Positions 35,001-46,550 of a DNA stretch of 64,000 nt are shown here, piece by piece. The notes below the pieces were generated by a model. The model searched no databases and had not been told where the DNA came from. It worked only from the letters and a program-made list of their open reading frames with translations. Position numbers and translations under genes: made by a program. Positions within the stretch are counted from its first letter, which is position 1; the number at the start of each line of letters is the position of its first letter. Source of the DNA: Larimichthys crocea (taxonomy: Eukaryota > Chordata > Actinopteri > Sciaenidae); NCBI RefSeq assembly GCF_000972845.2, contig NC_040022.1, positions 992,001 to 1,056,000 of the forward strand, given 5' to 3'.

Positions 35001-38000
35001 AAAGTCCAAACTCCCGTCACCAACAGCTACGTATCCCCCTCCTCTACCTCTGCCACGTGCTCTCAGCCTGTCAATTCAACCTCCCTTTCTAAAAATGACA
35101 ACATCGCCATCAGTTCTCCTGTTACCATTTCTTCTACAAACGTCAATCCTCCCCTCCCTTCTTCCTCATCTTTGACCTCAACTCCTCCCATCCCTAAACC
35201 TCGCACCCTCCAGCTGGTTGTCAAAGATGGAGTCACAAGCAGCAACCAGAGGCTGCCGGAGTTCAGCGTCATCAGGAGGCGTGAGACCAGCACAGGGCCG
35301 CCGGTGGTCAGCAATGAGCCCGCTGTAGCAACTGTGGTGGAGAAATCGCCAGAAAAAGAACCCGAGACTGTGCCAAAAGTGCGGAACAACAGTGGAAGCA
35401 GAACACGGCAAGATGCCAAGAATACAGGAAATATCAGGACTTTCCAAGAAGTGGTTGTCAAAGATGACGTCACAAGCAGTGACAAGAAGCTGCCGGAGTT
35501 CAATGTCATCAGGAGGCGTGAAACCAGCACAGGGCCGCCGGTGGTCAGCAATGAGCCCGCTGTAGCAACCGTGGTGGAGAAATCGCCAGAAAAAGAACCC
35601 GAGACTGTGCCAAAAGTGCAGAACAGCAGTGGAAGCAGAGCAGGAGCACGACAAGATGCCAAGAATATGGGAAATATCAGCACTTCCCAAGAGACAAAGA
35701 ATGACGAAGCAGTTGGACTACATGATGACAGAGCAGAAATGCAATTGGTGGCTGGAACCAAGTTCGAAAGCCAGCCAAATGTTTTGATTACTGATGCACC
35801 AAAGGCCGAGAGCATGAATATTCACGAAATAATTCCAAAAGATGTTGAGTCCAAGACTTTGACATCAACAGACTGCAAATTAACCTCACAGAAAGACTGT
35901 GGACCCACAGCAGAGGCAGCGACCGAGGCTCCAGAAAGAGCCCTGACAGGCCGTGACTCTGCTGAAGTGGAACCACGGAAAAAAACATACCAGGCAAGTG
36001 CACATGAACTTCAGGGAATATCATATTCTGCAGTGACTCCACAGGATTTAGGTATATTAGACGCTGTTGACTCTGTAAAATCTCCAACACACACTCCTGT
36101 TTCCACAAAAGACACCACTGGTGATAGCACACGCACATCTGCTACAGACGCACATGGCACACCACCGGCACAGAGTGTGTCAAATACTGCGAAAAATAAT
36201 TCCAACAGCATCACCGTTCAGGAACTAACCCCTCACACACGAGGAGGCACACACACACCTGAAAAATCCCTGCGCTTACACCTCTCCGATACGCACGCGC
36301 CAGACTTGCGTTTGCCGACGCCTGAGAGGGAATTGCGGTCACTCTCGGCCCTCGTGCGCACTCCAACTCCGGATGGATTCACCCCAGATCAACGGTCATA
36401 CACCCCAGACATTCGAACGCCTACGTCCGACATGAGTGACGGGTATGTGTCACCAAGGACGGACTCCGCCCTCTCCACAACCTCAGATGAGTATTACGAA
36501 TGTGCCGACTCTCCTTTCCAGGAGCCTGTTATTGACCAAGTGGCTTACAGCAACCACGCGACGACAGAGGATCATGTCAGCGCCACACACACAGATACGC
36601 CTATTACTACAACCGTTGCCACCAGTCCTGCATTGATAAACGATAACACTCGTGCGTATGGATTAGGCACCATGGACATGAATACCTCGAGCAGTGAAAC
36701 GCTGAGTTTGTCTAGGCCTGCTAGTGACTCCTCTTTGTCTTCTTTACTTGAGGAAGTGAAAATAGTCGAGGAAACTGCAGATGAAGAAAATGGGAGAAAA
36801 GGGGATGAAAGGGGGAGCAAACTGAGCGCAGCAGAGAGGAGGACAGTGGGAAATTCCCAGGGGCTACAGAGACAAGGCAGCAGCGAGGAAGCTAAGAGGA
36901 CGCCACACAATTTTAAACAAGGTGAATACTTGACACAGACTGTGGGAAAAAACAAGGGGGCCCAAGCCCAAGTCCCCAAGAGGAAGAGGGTTCTAAACCA
37001 ATCAGCAGCAGAGAAACTGGTCGATGGAGGAGCGACTCCAGGAGAATTAAACAACGAAGAAGTGGAGCCAAAGCGATTGTCCACAGGTGACCTTAAACCA
37101 AAGAAGGATTCTTCCGAGCGAGGGAGGCCAGACAAAGAGAAGACTGTGAGCAGCGGTGTGGAGAGGAAAAGCAGACCCCAGTCAGCCACAGAGACTGAGA
37201 GACAGAAGGTAAGAACTGTAAGACAGCAGATTTAAAAGAACATTTTAAGCCGCTATGCAGGTTAATCAAATAATAATACTCATAATAATAATAACCAAAA
37301 CCTTTTTTTTTTATTTAATCTAAACAACATTTGATCTTGTTGAAGGTGAAAAGATCCATCTAATATTTGATTTAAGTAGTTCAGACTTTGTTTTGTCAGT
37401 TGTTACTTCCTGTGACTCCATCACACCAATGGATGTAATTATGACACATTAATTTGAGTTTAAAGGTCCAGTGTGTTTCTTTGCAGGAACTGAAAGTAAT
37501 ATTCATCAGTATGTTTTCATCGGCGTATAATGACCTGAATATAAGAATCATTGTGTTTTTGTTGAGCCCTTTATATCTACAATGAGAGCGGGTCCTCTTC
37601 CATGGTGTCCGTCATTTTGAACCACCGTTTTTGTACAGTAGCTCAGAACAGACAAACTCTGTTTGAAAGGACAGGGTCAGACATGACACGACAGACTCGC
37701 TGCTACCCCCATATTCAGTCACGGGTTGAAATAAGCACGCTTATGATATGCGAAAAAGACATTTATTGACTGATTGCATGAAAGATTCAGGTGTGTATTT
37801 CCGGCGAGGGGCGCAGGGCCGGTCCACCTTATAGGCCACTCGTGATTTAGCATAATTATGCAAATATGTTAATTTATGTGGATTTATGTAAATATTCAAT
37901 TAGCCGTGTGACTCGGGGAGGATGTTTAAAAGGGAGTCAGAATTGTTTGTGGTTATTGAGAGTTGTGGAGTATTGGTAAGAAATTGAACAGTATTGGATA

Positions 38001-39891
38001 TTGGAAATTGGATTGCTATTATTGTGTCACGAAATCCTACACACTGGACCTTTTAATCCTCAAAGCAACACGAGCTTAGCTTTCCAGTTTCATCATCTCT
38101 CTTCATCTCTTTACCACAGAAGTTGCTAAACCCAGTCCTGTGCTTACCCAGGTTTTAATAAACAAACCGTGTTCATTAGTGAGCTTCAGAGGTGTGAGTA
38201 GCTTCACATATCTCCAGTCTTTGTGCTAAACTAAATTAGCCAAAGTGGATTTCTCAAACTGTCAAACCTTTAATGGGCCTTTAATCTAATTAGCTAATGT
38301 TTTAATAAAATTAATTCTAAGTGTATGCAAATGCTATCCTTAATATTTAATCATGTCCATCAAGTCCATAAATATTCAGTACTTTCTGAGCTAGCCTTTG
38401 GTGTTAACCCAGATTATTTTACCACTCCGAAAAGACTAAGTCATTGCGATGTCAGTAGAAAGTTGGCACAAAAATAAAAATATTCAGCTACTTAAGCCCT
38501 AAAGTCTCACAGAGGTGTTACAGTCATTAGCTTCCATCTGTTTGTGCTCAGTCAGCTCCAAAGCGGGCTTCAGCAGTCAGCTGATTGAATACGTTGTCAA
38601 ATATTTAACAAAGTCAGCGTGTGCGTATGTTTCAAACGCAGCTTTGCGAAGCTTTTGCAGCTTTGAACTTAATATATATATGCAATGTGCTTTTCTGCCA
38701 ATCACTCATAGAATTAACCAACTAACCAAATTGTCTCTCTCTCTGTCTGTCTGTTGCTCATGTCTGCTTAATGCTATGCAAGCTTACCATTTCTGTTCTT
38801 GTGTATGTGTGTGTGTGTGTGTCTGTTAGGTATGCACCAGCAGAGCATCACTAAGTTGAAACACGCGACACTTGTTCATTATTGAACAAGGAGACGTGTG
38901 TGTGAATGTAAGTGACACACTTTCAATGAAGAGCTCTGCGCATTCACTCCGGCTGCAGTATTAATGAAGCGGTAAATAATTAATAGTTTGACATTTATTG
39001 GCGTAATTTAACTCACACGCCATTGAGTCTTTTCATCAACAATAGTCTATTCAACCATTGAGGTGTTATTGGCATGTTTTAGCTGAGGTCTGTCATGTAA
39101 TATTGATGTATTAACAAGTGACAGTCAAACAGATCTCACTGATTTGCACTCTTTCTTTTCCATTTGCAACAAAGCTTTTATGCCACTTGGCTCTGCATTT
39201 GTGCATGTTAAAATGTTACACTGCATTGTAGAAAGGTTGCCAGCACACTAACAGACTGCAGTAACTCATTATACAGCCATATATTGTACATTTCTTTCTA
39301 TCCCCATTCACCTCTCTGCTCCTTCTCTAGCGTTTGCCAACTCCTCCAGGAACTCCACGAGGACAGCAGCAAAACAGAGGAGCGTCCTCTCCTTCCCGAT
39401 CATCCAAATCTCCTCGACCCCTCTCGGCCAGCCTGCCTTTGGGGACTCATCCCATGGGAAGCCGTCAATCAAACCAGGCGGAAATCAAAGCGGCCCAGAG
39501 TAGTTTATCGGATAACACCTCATCTGCTCGCAAACCACCGCCCAGACCACCTCCACCTGGGCCAGTGGGTGCCATCGGGTCTGCAGCTGGGCGGAAGCAG
39601 GCCGAAGTCTTACGCAGCCCACAAGGCTCCGTCTCTCGACAGCCCCCAACAGCACAGGGCAGGGCTAGAGCTGGACAATCACCGAGTCGACATCCTTACA
39701 CAAAACCTCAGCCTCTCTCACCGAACCAGGTGGTACCAGCGCATCAGTTGCACAGCCAAACGGAAGAAGGAAAGGGTCCATTTAGCTTAACATTTGGGAA
39801 ACTGTACAGCCTTAAAGGTCTGAAGGACAAGATTGGCAAGCTGCCAACACAGAACAGGAGAGGTAGCACCAGCTCAGGTACAGGCACGTAA
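28597..39891 (+). CDS. fam83g: FAM83G (PAWS1), complete coding sequence in five exons
   Basis: Member of the FAM83 family: a pseudo-phospholipase-D DUF1669 domain that anchors casein kinase 1 isoforms; FAM83G/PAWS1 works in BMP-SMAD1 and canonical Wnt signalling. Exons are 28597-29049, 29770-29937, 33560-33684, 33815-37208 and 39331-39891, all AG/GT and in phase, giving about 1,566 residues. The start MALSQLQCLDDNHVNPR matches the mammalian N terminus. DUF1669 runs about residues 15-290. The two CK1-binding positions of the family, Asp of IDGD (239) and Phe of EAFDRLF (273), are present with the family spacing of 34. A second conserved block (IHPGLLNLEKA, YLPTWPEPDP) is near residues 374-410, and the C terminus (PFSLTFGKLYSLKGLKDK) also matches. 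It is nearly twice the mammalian length (about 820), from expansion of exon 4. Confidence 0.93.
29050..29769 (+). other. fam83g intron 1
   Basis: AT-rich; nothing recognised apart from splice sites. Confidence 0.85.
29770..29937 (+). CDS. fam83g: fam83g coding exon 2
   Basis: Fifty-six whole codons: VIAVVMDVFTDVDIFRDLLD, then AGFKRRVSVYILLE and CQRANMHAGHLK. This is the most conserved part of DUF1669. The acceptor is tcttcag and the donor is gtgagc; phase 0 at both ends. Confidence 0.93.
29938..33559 (+). other. fam83g intron 2 (3.6 kb)
   Basis: No gene recognised on either strand. In human SLC5A10 overlaps this locus, but no sodium/solute-symporter exon was recognised here. Confidence 0.75.
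33560..33684 (+). CDS. fam83g: fam83g coding exon 3
   Basis: Encodes HLRVRCTDGVEFHTRSSTK and GHRFMFIDGDKAVSGSY. It contains the IDGD Asp (residue 239) equivalent to human Asp262, needed for CK1 binding. The acceptor is ttttacag and the donor is gtcagt. The last two bases (AG) join T of exon 4 to make Ser249. A short GT repeat starts 16 bases past the donor. Confidence 0.92.
33701..33718 (+). repeat. (GT)9 microsatellite next to fam83g exon 3 donor
   Basis: Short GT run 16 bases after the donor site. Confidence 0.9.
33815..37208 (+). CDS. fam83g: fam83g coding exon 4, 3.4-kb expanded exon
   Basis: Encodes residues 250-1380. It starts with the end of DUF1669 (SFTWMSSRLEKN, then VEAFDRLFRTLY with the CK1-binding Phe273), then ARKLYNPKYALALG, a Glu-Pro run and the conserved IHPGLLNLEKA / LPTWPEPDP block. 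After that comes a long Ser/Thr/Pro/Lys-rich, probably disordered region: a PIPKPR motif, two 79-residue tandem repeats (35217-35697), a TP-rich cluster (about 36302-36460) and STTSDEYYECADS, which resembles the phosphorylated SSVS region of the human protein. The acceptor is tctgtag and the donor AAG|gtaaga. Two sizeable antisense open frames inside it are shadows. Confidence 0.9.
35217..35697 (+). repeat. fam83g: Two-copy tandem repeat inside fam83g exon 4 (237 bp, 79 codons)
   Basis: Unit 1 is 35217-35453 and unit 2 is 35454 to about 35697. Both begin GTTGTCAAAGATG and share the block RRRETSTGPPVVSNEPAVAT followed by VVEKSPEKEPETVPKV. Unit 2 has a small in-frame insertion (RAGAR against RTR). 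The nucleotide match is very close, which points to a recent duplication or to gene conversion between units. The reading frame is kept. Confidence 0.93.
37209..39330 (+). other. fam83g intron 4
   Basis: The left part holds an element-A copy; the right part (from about 37.9 kb) is the start of the duplicated segment. A short GT run is at 38803-38822. Confidence 0.8.
37461..38054. mobile_element. Small inverted-repeat DNA element, family A, longest copy
   Basis: Left TTTAAAGGTCCAGTGTGT and right ACACACTGGACCTTTTAA are near-perfect inverted ends about 590 bases apart. The right half recurs in degraded form near 44.4-44.69 kb. No transposase. TTAA occurs at both outer ends but a target duplication is not certain. 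Confidence 0.75.
39331..39891 (+). CDS. fam83g: fam83g terminal coding exon 5
   Basis: The acceptor is ccttctctag; the exon opens RLPTPPGTPRGQQQNRG and ends SSGTGT with TAA. It contains a polyproline stretch (KPPPRPPPPGP) and the conserved C-terminal amphipathic segment GPFSLTFGKLYSLKGLKDK. Phase 0 from exon 4. The exon lies inside the first copy of the 6.3-kb duplicated segment; a damaged second copy is at 45997-46550. Confidence 0.9.
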   Translation, partial: RLPTPPGTPRGQQQNRGASSPSRSSKSPRPLSASLPLGTHPMGSRQSNQAEIKAAQSSLSDNTSSARKPPPRPPPPGPVGAIGSAAGRKQAEVLRSPQGSVSRQPPTAQGRARAGQSPSRHPYTKPQPLSPNQVVPAHQLHSQTEEGKGPFSLTFGKLYSLKGLKDKIGKLPTQNRRGSTSSGTGT

Positions 39892-40309
39892 AAACATGAG
39901 CTAGTCTGGTGCCATTACTGTAAAAAAAAGAGGCAAGTTACGATAAAACATGTAAATGGGGAATAAAAAACTGTCTTCCCCAAACTCCAAGAAAAAAAGG
40001 TTTGAAAAAACACCAGTGTTCACAGCATCTGTCTTGCTCTGTGCCACTAGGGTTACTTCTTGCAGACGGTAATATCTGAACTTTCAACTATGACCCATGA
40101 CTTGTGGTGGTGCCTCACCTGATGGAGAAGTTGTTTTCCACAGTTTTCAGTAATAAACCGCTCCTGTGCATCGAGTTTTCCTGGCTTCTCATTTCTAGAC
40201 ATGATTCTTCTTCACGTTGCTGCATCTCAAACTTTTGAGAGTGGTCGTGGACGTCTGGAGTTTGAACCATTGCTGCCTTTTATCTATTTATTTGTTGTTA
40301 AATGGTGAA

Positions 40310-40620
40310 TGACCTACAGCACCTTTCTCGTCTTCTGACCACTCAAGGTGCTTTTCGATACACGTCACCATTCACCTGTTCACACACATTCATACACTGA
40401 TGACGTTGGCTGCCATGCAAGAAGCTGCCATCATCAGTTTGGGAGCTAATCATTCACACGCCGATGGCGCAGCCTTCGGGAGCAATTTAGGGTTCAGTAT
40501 CTTGCCCAAGGACACTTGAACATGCAGACTTAAGGAGCCAGGGAAATAACCACCAATCATCTAATAAGTGGACGACCCGCTCTACTTCTACTTCCTGTGC
40601 CACAGCTGCTTGTTTCTGTT
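40310..40620 (-). mobile_element. SINE-like teleost repeat, minus strand
   Basis: On the minus strand the head resembles a tRNA promoter (GTAGAGCGGGTCGTCCACTT) and the body includes AGTGTCCTTGGGCAAG and GTGTGAATGATTAGCTCCC, both familiar from a high-copy teleost element. The damaged duplicate of it is at about 46960-47270. Confidence 0.55.
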
Positions 40621-43600
40621 TCTCGGATTAACTGAAATCTTGAGTGACTGCGATTCATTCATCAAAATGTTCATGTTTGTGTAATAAGCCAAGAGACACA
40701 TTTGAATGCTGAAACTGTCGATGTGAGTTATTTTGTATTCGTCCATTGTGCGCTGTACCTTGTAAGACTAAAGCAGTGAGGTTATTCATTTATTCTTTGT
40801 TTACACCAAATCCCATTTACATTCAAAATGCTTCTTTTTTTTTTGCCTGGAAGACAAAGTCACAGCGCCTGTGCCCAGACAAAGCATGTGTTATCCAGAG
40901 AGACGAGCACAATAAACGCCGCGCAGGACAACGATGTTACTCTGAAGACAGGTACAGATGACCTGCAGATTACGACAACAATGTACAAGATGGTGCCCTT
41001 GAGTTTTTCCCTGAAGGAACAGTGGGAATGTGGGGGACAAATAAACTCATCAATGACATCGATGAAATTGGCTTTAGTTGTGTTACAATGCTACAAATGA
41101 GAAAAGCTCCAGTCGGTCTTTGTGTTCTGCAGACAAACAAGGAATTTGTTCACTTTCTAAATGTTTGTCCGTGTCTTTATTTACAAAACCAGCTTTCGAC
41201 TGCGGTGAATCTCCATATCAGTGCTTGTGTTCATTTATTTGAGAGTTTAAAAGGTGTTACTCCCAGTTCAAACCAGGATTCAATTATTATCTTTTCCTAA
41301 TGGAAAAGTATAGAATATGGATGGCTCTGAAAGGCTGCTCTGCATGCCGACGGAGGAATTTAACAACTTGACATCATCAAAGTGGAAGAGGAGAATGTGT
41401 GCTAAACATTTGGTTTAACTAAGTGTATTTCTTCTGACTTCGCTCCTGCTAAAAAAAAAGTCAGAAAGAGGTGCACAGAGGCCTTTATGGAAATCATCTT
41501 TCGCAGCATATTGACATTCTGAAAATATCAGATTGAATCCATGTCAGACACAGTTGTGGGAGTTGTGTACGGTAAATACTACAATCAGGACCATTTTTTA
41601 TCAGATGTTACCTATCCAGGCGAGGTGTGAGCTGCACGAAAATCAGCTTCAGCTGAGATGTGATGATTTACAGTTTATTATCACAGTAGAAAAAAACGTG
41701 TAGCTTTAACGTGTGAATCACAACTTTCATAAACAAAAGAGACAAGTGATGCATGACTGACTCACCTCGAATTTGCATTCTTATGTAACAAGGAAGAGAA
41801 ATGGAAAGCGATATCTCTTTATTGCACGGTAGGGTAAACAAACAAACAAACACTTAACCTTTACACACTGCTAATTATTATTGTAACCTAGACGGCTTAT
41901 ATCCAAATATTTAAGGGTATTACAATTTTTTTTTGACATTTTCTAGAGAAATAAAACCAAATAATTTGTTGAGGATACGGTAGCCACACATTGTTTGATG
42001 ACAGCTTTGGCCTATTTAATGCATTGCCTCAGAAACACATTTTAACATCAACTGTTCAGAGGAGAGACTCTCCTCCGTGGTAAAATTGCTAAATTGAAAC
42101 CTTTACTGAGGGAGACCAACAAGAAAAAGACAAACGCTTGTTTCAAGAAACACAAAGAATGGACAGTAGATCAGTGGAAATCCGTACAAAGGTAAACATA
42201 TGGCATCTGCATGTGTGGTTCCCAACATAAAGCCTGGAGGAAGGATGTGCGATGGCGTGTGGATGCTTTGCTGATGATGCTGTTGGAAATGTATTAAAAA
42301 ATTCAAGGCCAGCGTGGCTACCCTAGCATTCAGCAGCGACACATGCCATATGGTCTGCACTTAGTGGCACCATCATTTGAGAGAGCCAGGCTAGCTGTTT
42401 CCCTCTGTTTCCACTCTTTGTGCTAAGCTAAGCTAATTGGCGGCTGACTGTGTGGCTTCATATATGTCATGCAGAAATTAATTGTCATAGCTACAGCCGT
42501 GCCTCGGTGCTTTTACCTTGTCTGTCTATGTGTGGATTTGGTCTTCCTTCCTCATTCTGGCTCTTCTCTCTCTGCATACCTGCCAAACATCAGCAATCAG
42601 TGCACCTGTCTTCCATCAGAAGACTGTCTGTCTGCCCGTCTGTCTGTCTGTCTGTCTGTATGTGAGAATTACGCCTGGTTTTCCTGACTCAGGATTATTG
42701 CCATCCACTGAGCCCGTCAGCCATTGCTCATAATTGCCTGTCCTGCTATGTCTGCATTTGGGTTCAGCTTAACTAAATTGTGACAATGAGAGTGGTATCG
42801 ATCTTCTCATCCAAGAGAGAGAATAGTGTATTAACCAAAATGTCAAAGTTTCCCATTGAATGTTAATTAGCAGCATTTGTCAGCTGTAAAATGTGTCACA
42901 ACCAGTATATTGATATCAAACAAGAACATTAAAAACAGTGTTTGAATATGTCAAATTAGAATTGATCTTTTATCTACCCCCTCCCCCTGTAAGACACAAG
43001 TCGTGAATAGCGAAACAAAACAAAATCCATATAGTCATATAGACGTGAGATGAAATATACTTTATGAATATTTTTCTGGGTCACACATCCAGATTTAGAA
43101 AGAGTCAGACAGTCAAACACACACACACACTCTCTCTCTCTCTCAAGGAGGGTGCAGATCAGTGATTGAGATGCAGAAAGCAGAGAGATGGAGGAGAAGG
43201 AGAAGCACACAATCCCTCCTTATCTAAAGTGACTGAGAGGCAAACTGTGAATAAAGCAAGAGGCAGGGAAAGATGGAGAGACAGATATACACGGAGAGAC
43301 ATGAAAACTGAAAAATAAAATAAGCTTCTACAGTCGGACAGTCTTCTTCCTGAGTGTAAATTCATCAATTTATTAGTGCGTCTCTCCAGCAGTTTCCTAA
43401 AACATCCGAGCAGTGTATTATGAATCGAAAACTTAACTCAAAGAGTAGGCACATTACATTTGTTGGGGACTATTTTCAGCCGTGGATTAATACACACAAG
43501 ACTTGTGTACTCATTTGTGACTCCAAAGAAGGAACCTCTCACAATTCTTTACCGGTTTTGTTTTTTTCGTGGAATTGTTGACACCAAGGAAAATATCCCC

Positions 43601-44103
43601 AACCTTATAATGTTCTGTACAATGAAAAATTGTTAAGAAAGAGGCATGTAACATCCATCATATCACCTGTTTTCTTGCCTGGAATTTCCTGTTACCTTGT
43701 CCGACGTGAGAAAGTTCCCAGCAAGGTGAAGCCTGGGTGGTATTTAGGTGTTTAAAAAAAGAAAAGAAAAGAAAAGGCAAATGCGCGCCATGCTCAGGTA
43801 ACCGTGTTCGGCGAAACAGTCACCCAAACTCAGCGGTGACCCACCGCCAGGCTTCATTACCTCACCACTCATTGAAAAACATCATGCAAATGTCTTTTCC
43901 AGTCAAACACACACACACACACACACACTGGAAGTCTTGTGGTGATGATTTTGTTTTTGTGGATGATTGGGTTGTATGATAGTGGTGGCTCAGTCCCAGA
44001 ATAGCACACCATACACATTCAAACACACAGTTAAATAGAAACCATCCCCTCTCCCTCAGGCCATTTATATGGAGATGAGAGACTTGGTTACCCAGCGGAC
44101 AAA

Positions 44104-44106
<3 letters not shown>

Positions 44107-44147
<41 letters not shown>
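44107..44147. repeat. (CA)n microsatellite at the end of copy 1
   Basis: Perfect CA run of about 20 units. The matching place in copy 2 (50790-50850) is a CA run broken by extra C and A bases, again a read-error signature. Confidence 0.93.
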
Positions 44148-44149
<2 letters not shown>

Positions 44150-44242
44150 TATTGGCACATAGGACTCAACGCAACACCCTCCGTTTAGCTGAGGCCTCCA
44201 AGCTCATCATAAATGATAATGCCAGACTTCCACTCAGACTCA

Positions 44243-44400
44243 CACGGGACTCACACCGAACGCGGAACAGAAGCGGAACGGAAGCGGAACGGTACTTTGC
44301 CCGGTGTCAACTCACACCGGACGCGGATCAGCCGCGGAACGGCAGCGGAGCGAAAAAAATGAGGGAATAGGGAAGTGGGAAGGGGGTGATGTAAAGAGTC
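44243..44400. other. GC-rich junction sequence between the two copies
   Basis: This sequence has several GCGGAACGG-type near repeats and CACACCGGACGCGGATCAG. It is absent at the corresponding point after copy 2 and from the start of copy 1. It resembles GC-rich parts of teleost DNA transposons. It could be the outer part of the read used to fill the gap, or an allelic insertion. Confidence 0.45.
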
Positions 44401-45996
44401 AATGAGCCATGTGACTCTAGGAGGGAGGAAAGGAGTCAGAAGGGGGTGTGGGTGTTGAGGAGGGGGGGAGTAGTGGTAAGAGATTGAACAGGAGGGGAGA
44501 GTGAAAGGTGGAGGCCGATGATATTGGGAAATGGGATAGAGGTTGTAGGGGTGTTAAAAGAAACACACGGTTGCATCACCACCGGAAGAGGCCAGTGGTC
44601 GTGTCAGGGGGCCGCCGGACCAAGAACCCGGACCGCGCGGAAGGCAGCGACAGTGTCACGAACACCGACACACGTGACCTTTATCCGCAAAGCAACACAG
44701 CGTTAGCGGCCACGTTTCATCACTCCGTCAGCTCCGTATTCCACAAAGTTCTGAACCCAGTCCGGCGCTACCCAGGGGTTAATAAATAAACAACCGGGTT
44801 GCATGTACGTGAACGCAGAGGTGAGTTAGCTTCCCATATCGTCCAGGTTGGTTGCTAAACAAGTTGCCAAGTGGATTTCTCAAACAACTGTCAAACCTTA
44901 ATGGGCCTGTTAATCTAATTAGCTGAAGGTTTTAATAAAATATTCAAGTGTAGCAAATGCTACCTTAAATATGTTAATCATGTCCATCAAGAGTCCAATA
45001 AATATTCAGTACGTGTCTGAGACTCTTTGGTGTTAACCCAGATTAGTTTAATTTACCACTCACGAAAAGACTAGTCATTGCGATGTCAGAGTAGAAGTTG
45101 GCACAAAATAAAAATATATTCAGCTACTTAAGTCCTAAGTCTCACAGGGGTTACAGTCATTAGCTTCCAATCTGTGTTTGTGCTCAGTCAGCTCCGAGGG
45201 CTTCAGCAGTCAGCTGATTGAAATACGTTTGTCAAATAGTTAAAACAAGTCAGCGTGGGTGCGTATGATTTCAAACGAGCTTTGGTCGAAGCTTTGTTGA
45301 GCTGTGAACGTTAAATATATAATGCAATGTTGCAATGGCTTTCTTTGCAAGCAATCTAGAATTAACCCACTAACCAAATTGGTCTCTCTCTCCTGTCCTG
45401 TCTGTTGCTCATGTCTGCTTAATGCTATGCAAGCTTACCATTTCTGTTCTGTGTGTATAGTGTGTGTGTGGTGTGTGTGTGTCTGTTAGGTATGCAACCA
45501 GCAGAGCATCACTAAGTTGAAACACGCGACACTTGTTCATATTAACAAGGAGACGTGTGTGTGAATGTAAGTGACACACTTCAATGAAGAGCTCGGCGCA
45601 TTCACTCACGCCCGCTGCAGTATTAATGAAGCGGTAAATAATTAATAGTTTGACATTTATTGGCGTAAATTTAACTCACACGCCATTGAGTCTTTTCTCA
45701 ACAAATAGTCTATTCAACCACATTGAGGTGTTGTTATTGGCATGTTTTAGCTGAGGTCGTCATGTAATATTGATGTATAACAAGTGAAGGCAAAAACAGA
45801 TCTCACTGAGTTGCACTCTTATACTTTTCCATTGTCACACAGCTTTATGCCACTGGGCTCTGCATTTGGTGCATGTTAAAATGTTTAACTTGCATTGAGA
45901 AAGGTTGCCAGCACACTAACAGACTGCAGTAACTGCATAATACAGCCATAATGTACATTTCTTTCTTATCCCCATTCACCTCTCTGCTCCTTCTAG

Positions 45997-46550
45997 CGTT
46001 TGCAACTCCTCGGGAACTCCACGAGGACAGCAAGCAAAACAGAGGAGGTCCTCTCCTTCCCGATCATCCAAATCTCCTGCGAGACCCTCTCGGCCAGCCT
46101 GCCTTTGGGGACTCATCCCATAGGGAAGCCCGAAATCAAACCAGGCGGAAATCAAAGCAGCCAGAGGAGTTTATCGGATAACACCTCATCTGCTCGCAAA
46201 CCGCCGCCCAGCCACCTCCCCGGGCCAGTGGTGCCATCGGGTCCTCAGCGGGCGGAAGCAGGCCGAAGTCTTACGCAGCCCACAAGGCTCCGTCTCTCGC
46301 AGCCCCCAACAGCACAGGGCAAGGGCTAGAGCTGGACAATCACCGAGTCGACATCCTTACACAAACCTCAGCCTCTCTCACCGAACCAGTGGTACCAGCA
46401 GCGCATCATTTGCACAGCCAAACGGAAGAAGGAAAGGGTCCATTTAGCTTAACATTTGGGAACTGTACAGCCTTAAAGGTCTGAAGGACAAGATTGGCAA
46501 GCTGCAACACAGAACAGGAGAGGTAGCACAGCTCAGGTACAGGCACGTAA
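45997..46550 (+). pseudogene. Damaged second copy of fam83g exon 5
   Basis: Aligns along its whole length with 39331-39891, acceptor to stop codon, at an offset of about 6,666 bases. It has lost or gained single bases many times; the first frame break is within eight bases of the acceptor (a missing C). It cannot encode the same C terminus. The errors are scattered equally over exon and flanks, which fits read error better than relaxed selection. It is most likely an assembly artefact. Confidence 0.8.

Larger units (their letters stand above)
39892..44190. other. fam83g 3' flank within duplication copy 1
   Basis: Contains the likely 3' UTR (AATAAA at 40152-40157, 261 bases after the stop), a SINE-like repeat and CA runs at about 43907-43928 and 44107-44147. 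No other gene seen. Confidence 0.65.
37900..44242. repeat. Tandem large duplication, copy 1 (clean copy)
   Basis: This segment includes the end of fam83g intron 4, exon 5 and the 3' flank. It recurs at about 44.4-50.97 kb. Copy 1 has an intact exon and normal homopolymers. Its last 52 bases (44191-44242) are identical to 50915-50966, beyond the N run. The left boundary is only approximate because the first 400 or so bases align poorly. Confidence 0.85.

Noticed and set aside
35063..35815. 250-residue antisense open frame in fam83g exon 4 (also 35178-35690, 36572-37189 and 34106-34486)
   Set aside because: These are minus-strand shadows of a long Ser/Thr/Pro-rich coding exon; they have no family resemblance, and the sense frame has clear conserved blocks and splice sites.
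45997..46550. A second fam83g gene or alternative last exon
   Set aside because: The frame is broken repeatedly from the first codons and the damage continues at the same rate outside the exon; a read-error duplicate explains it better.
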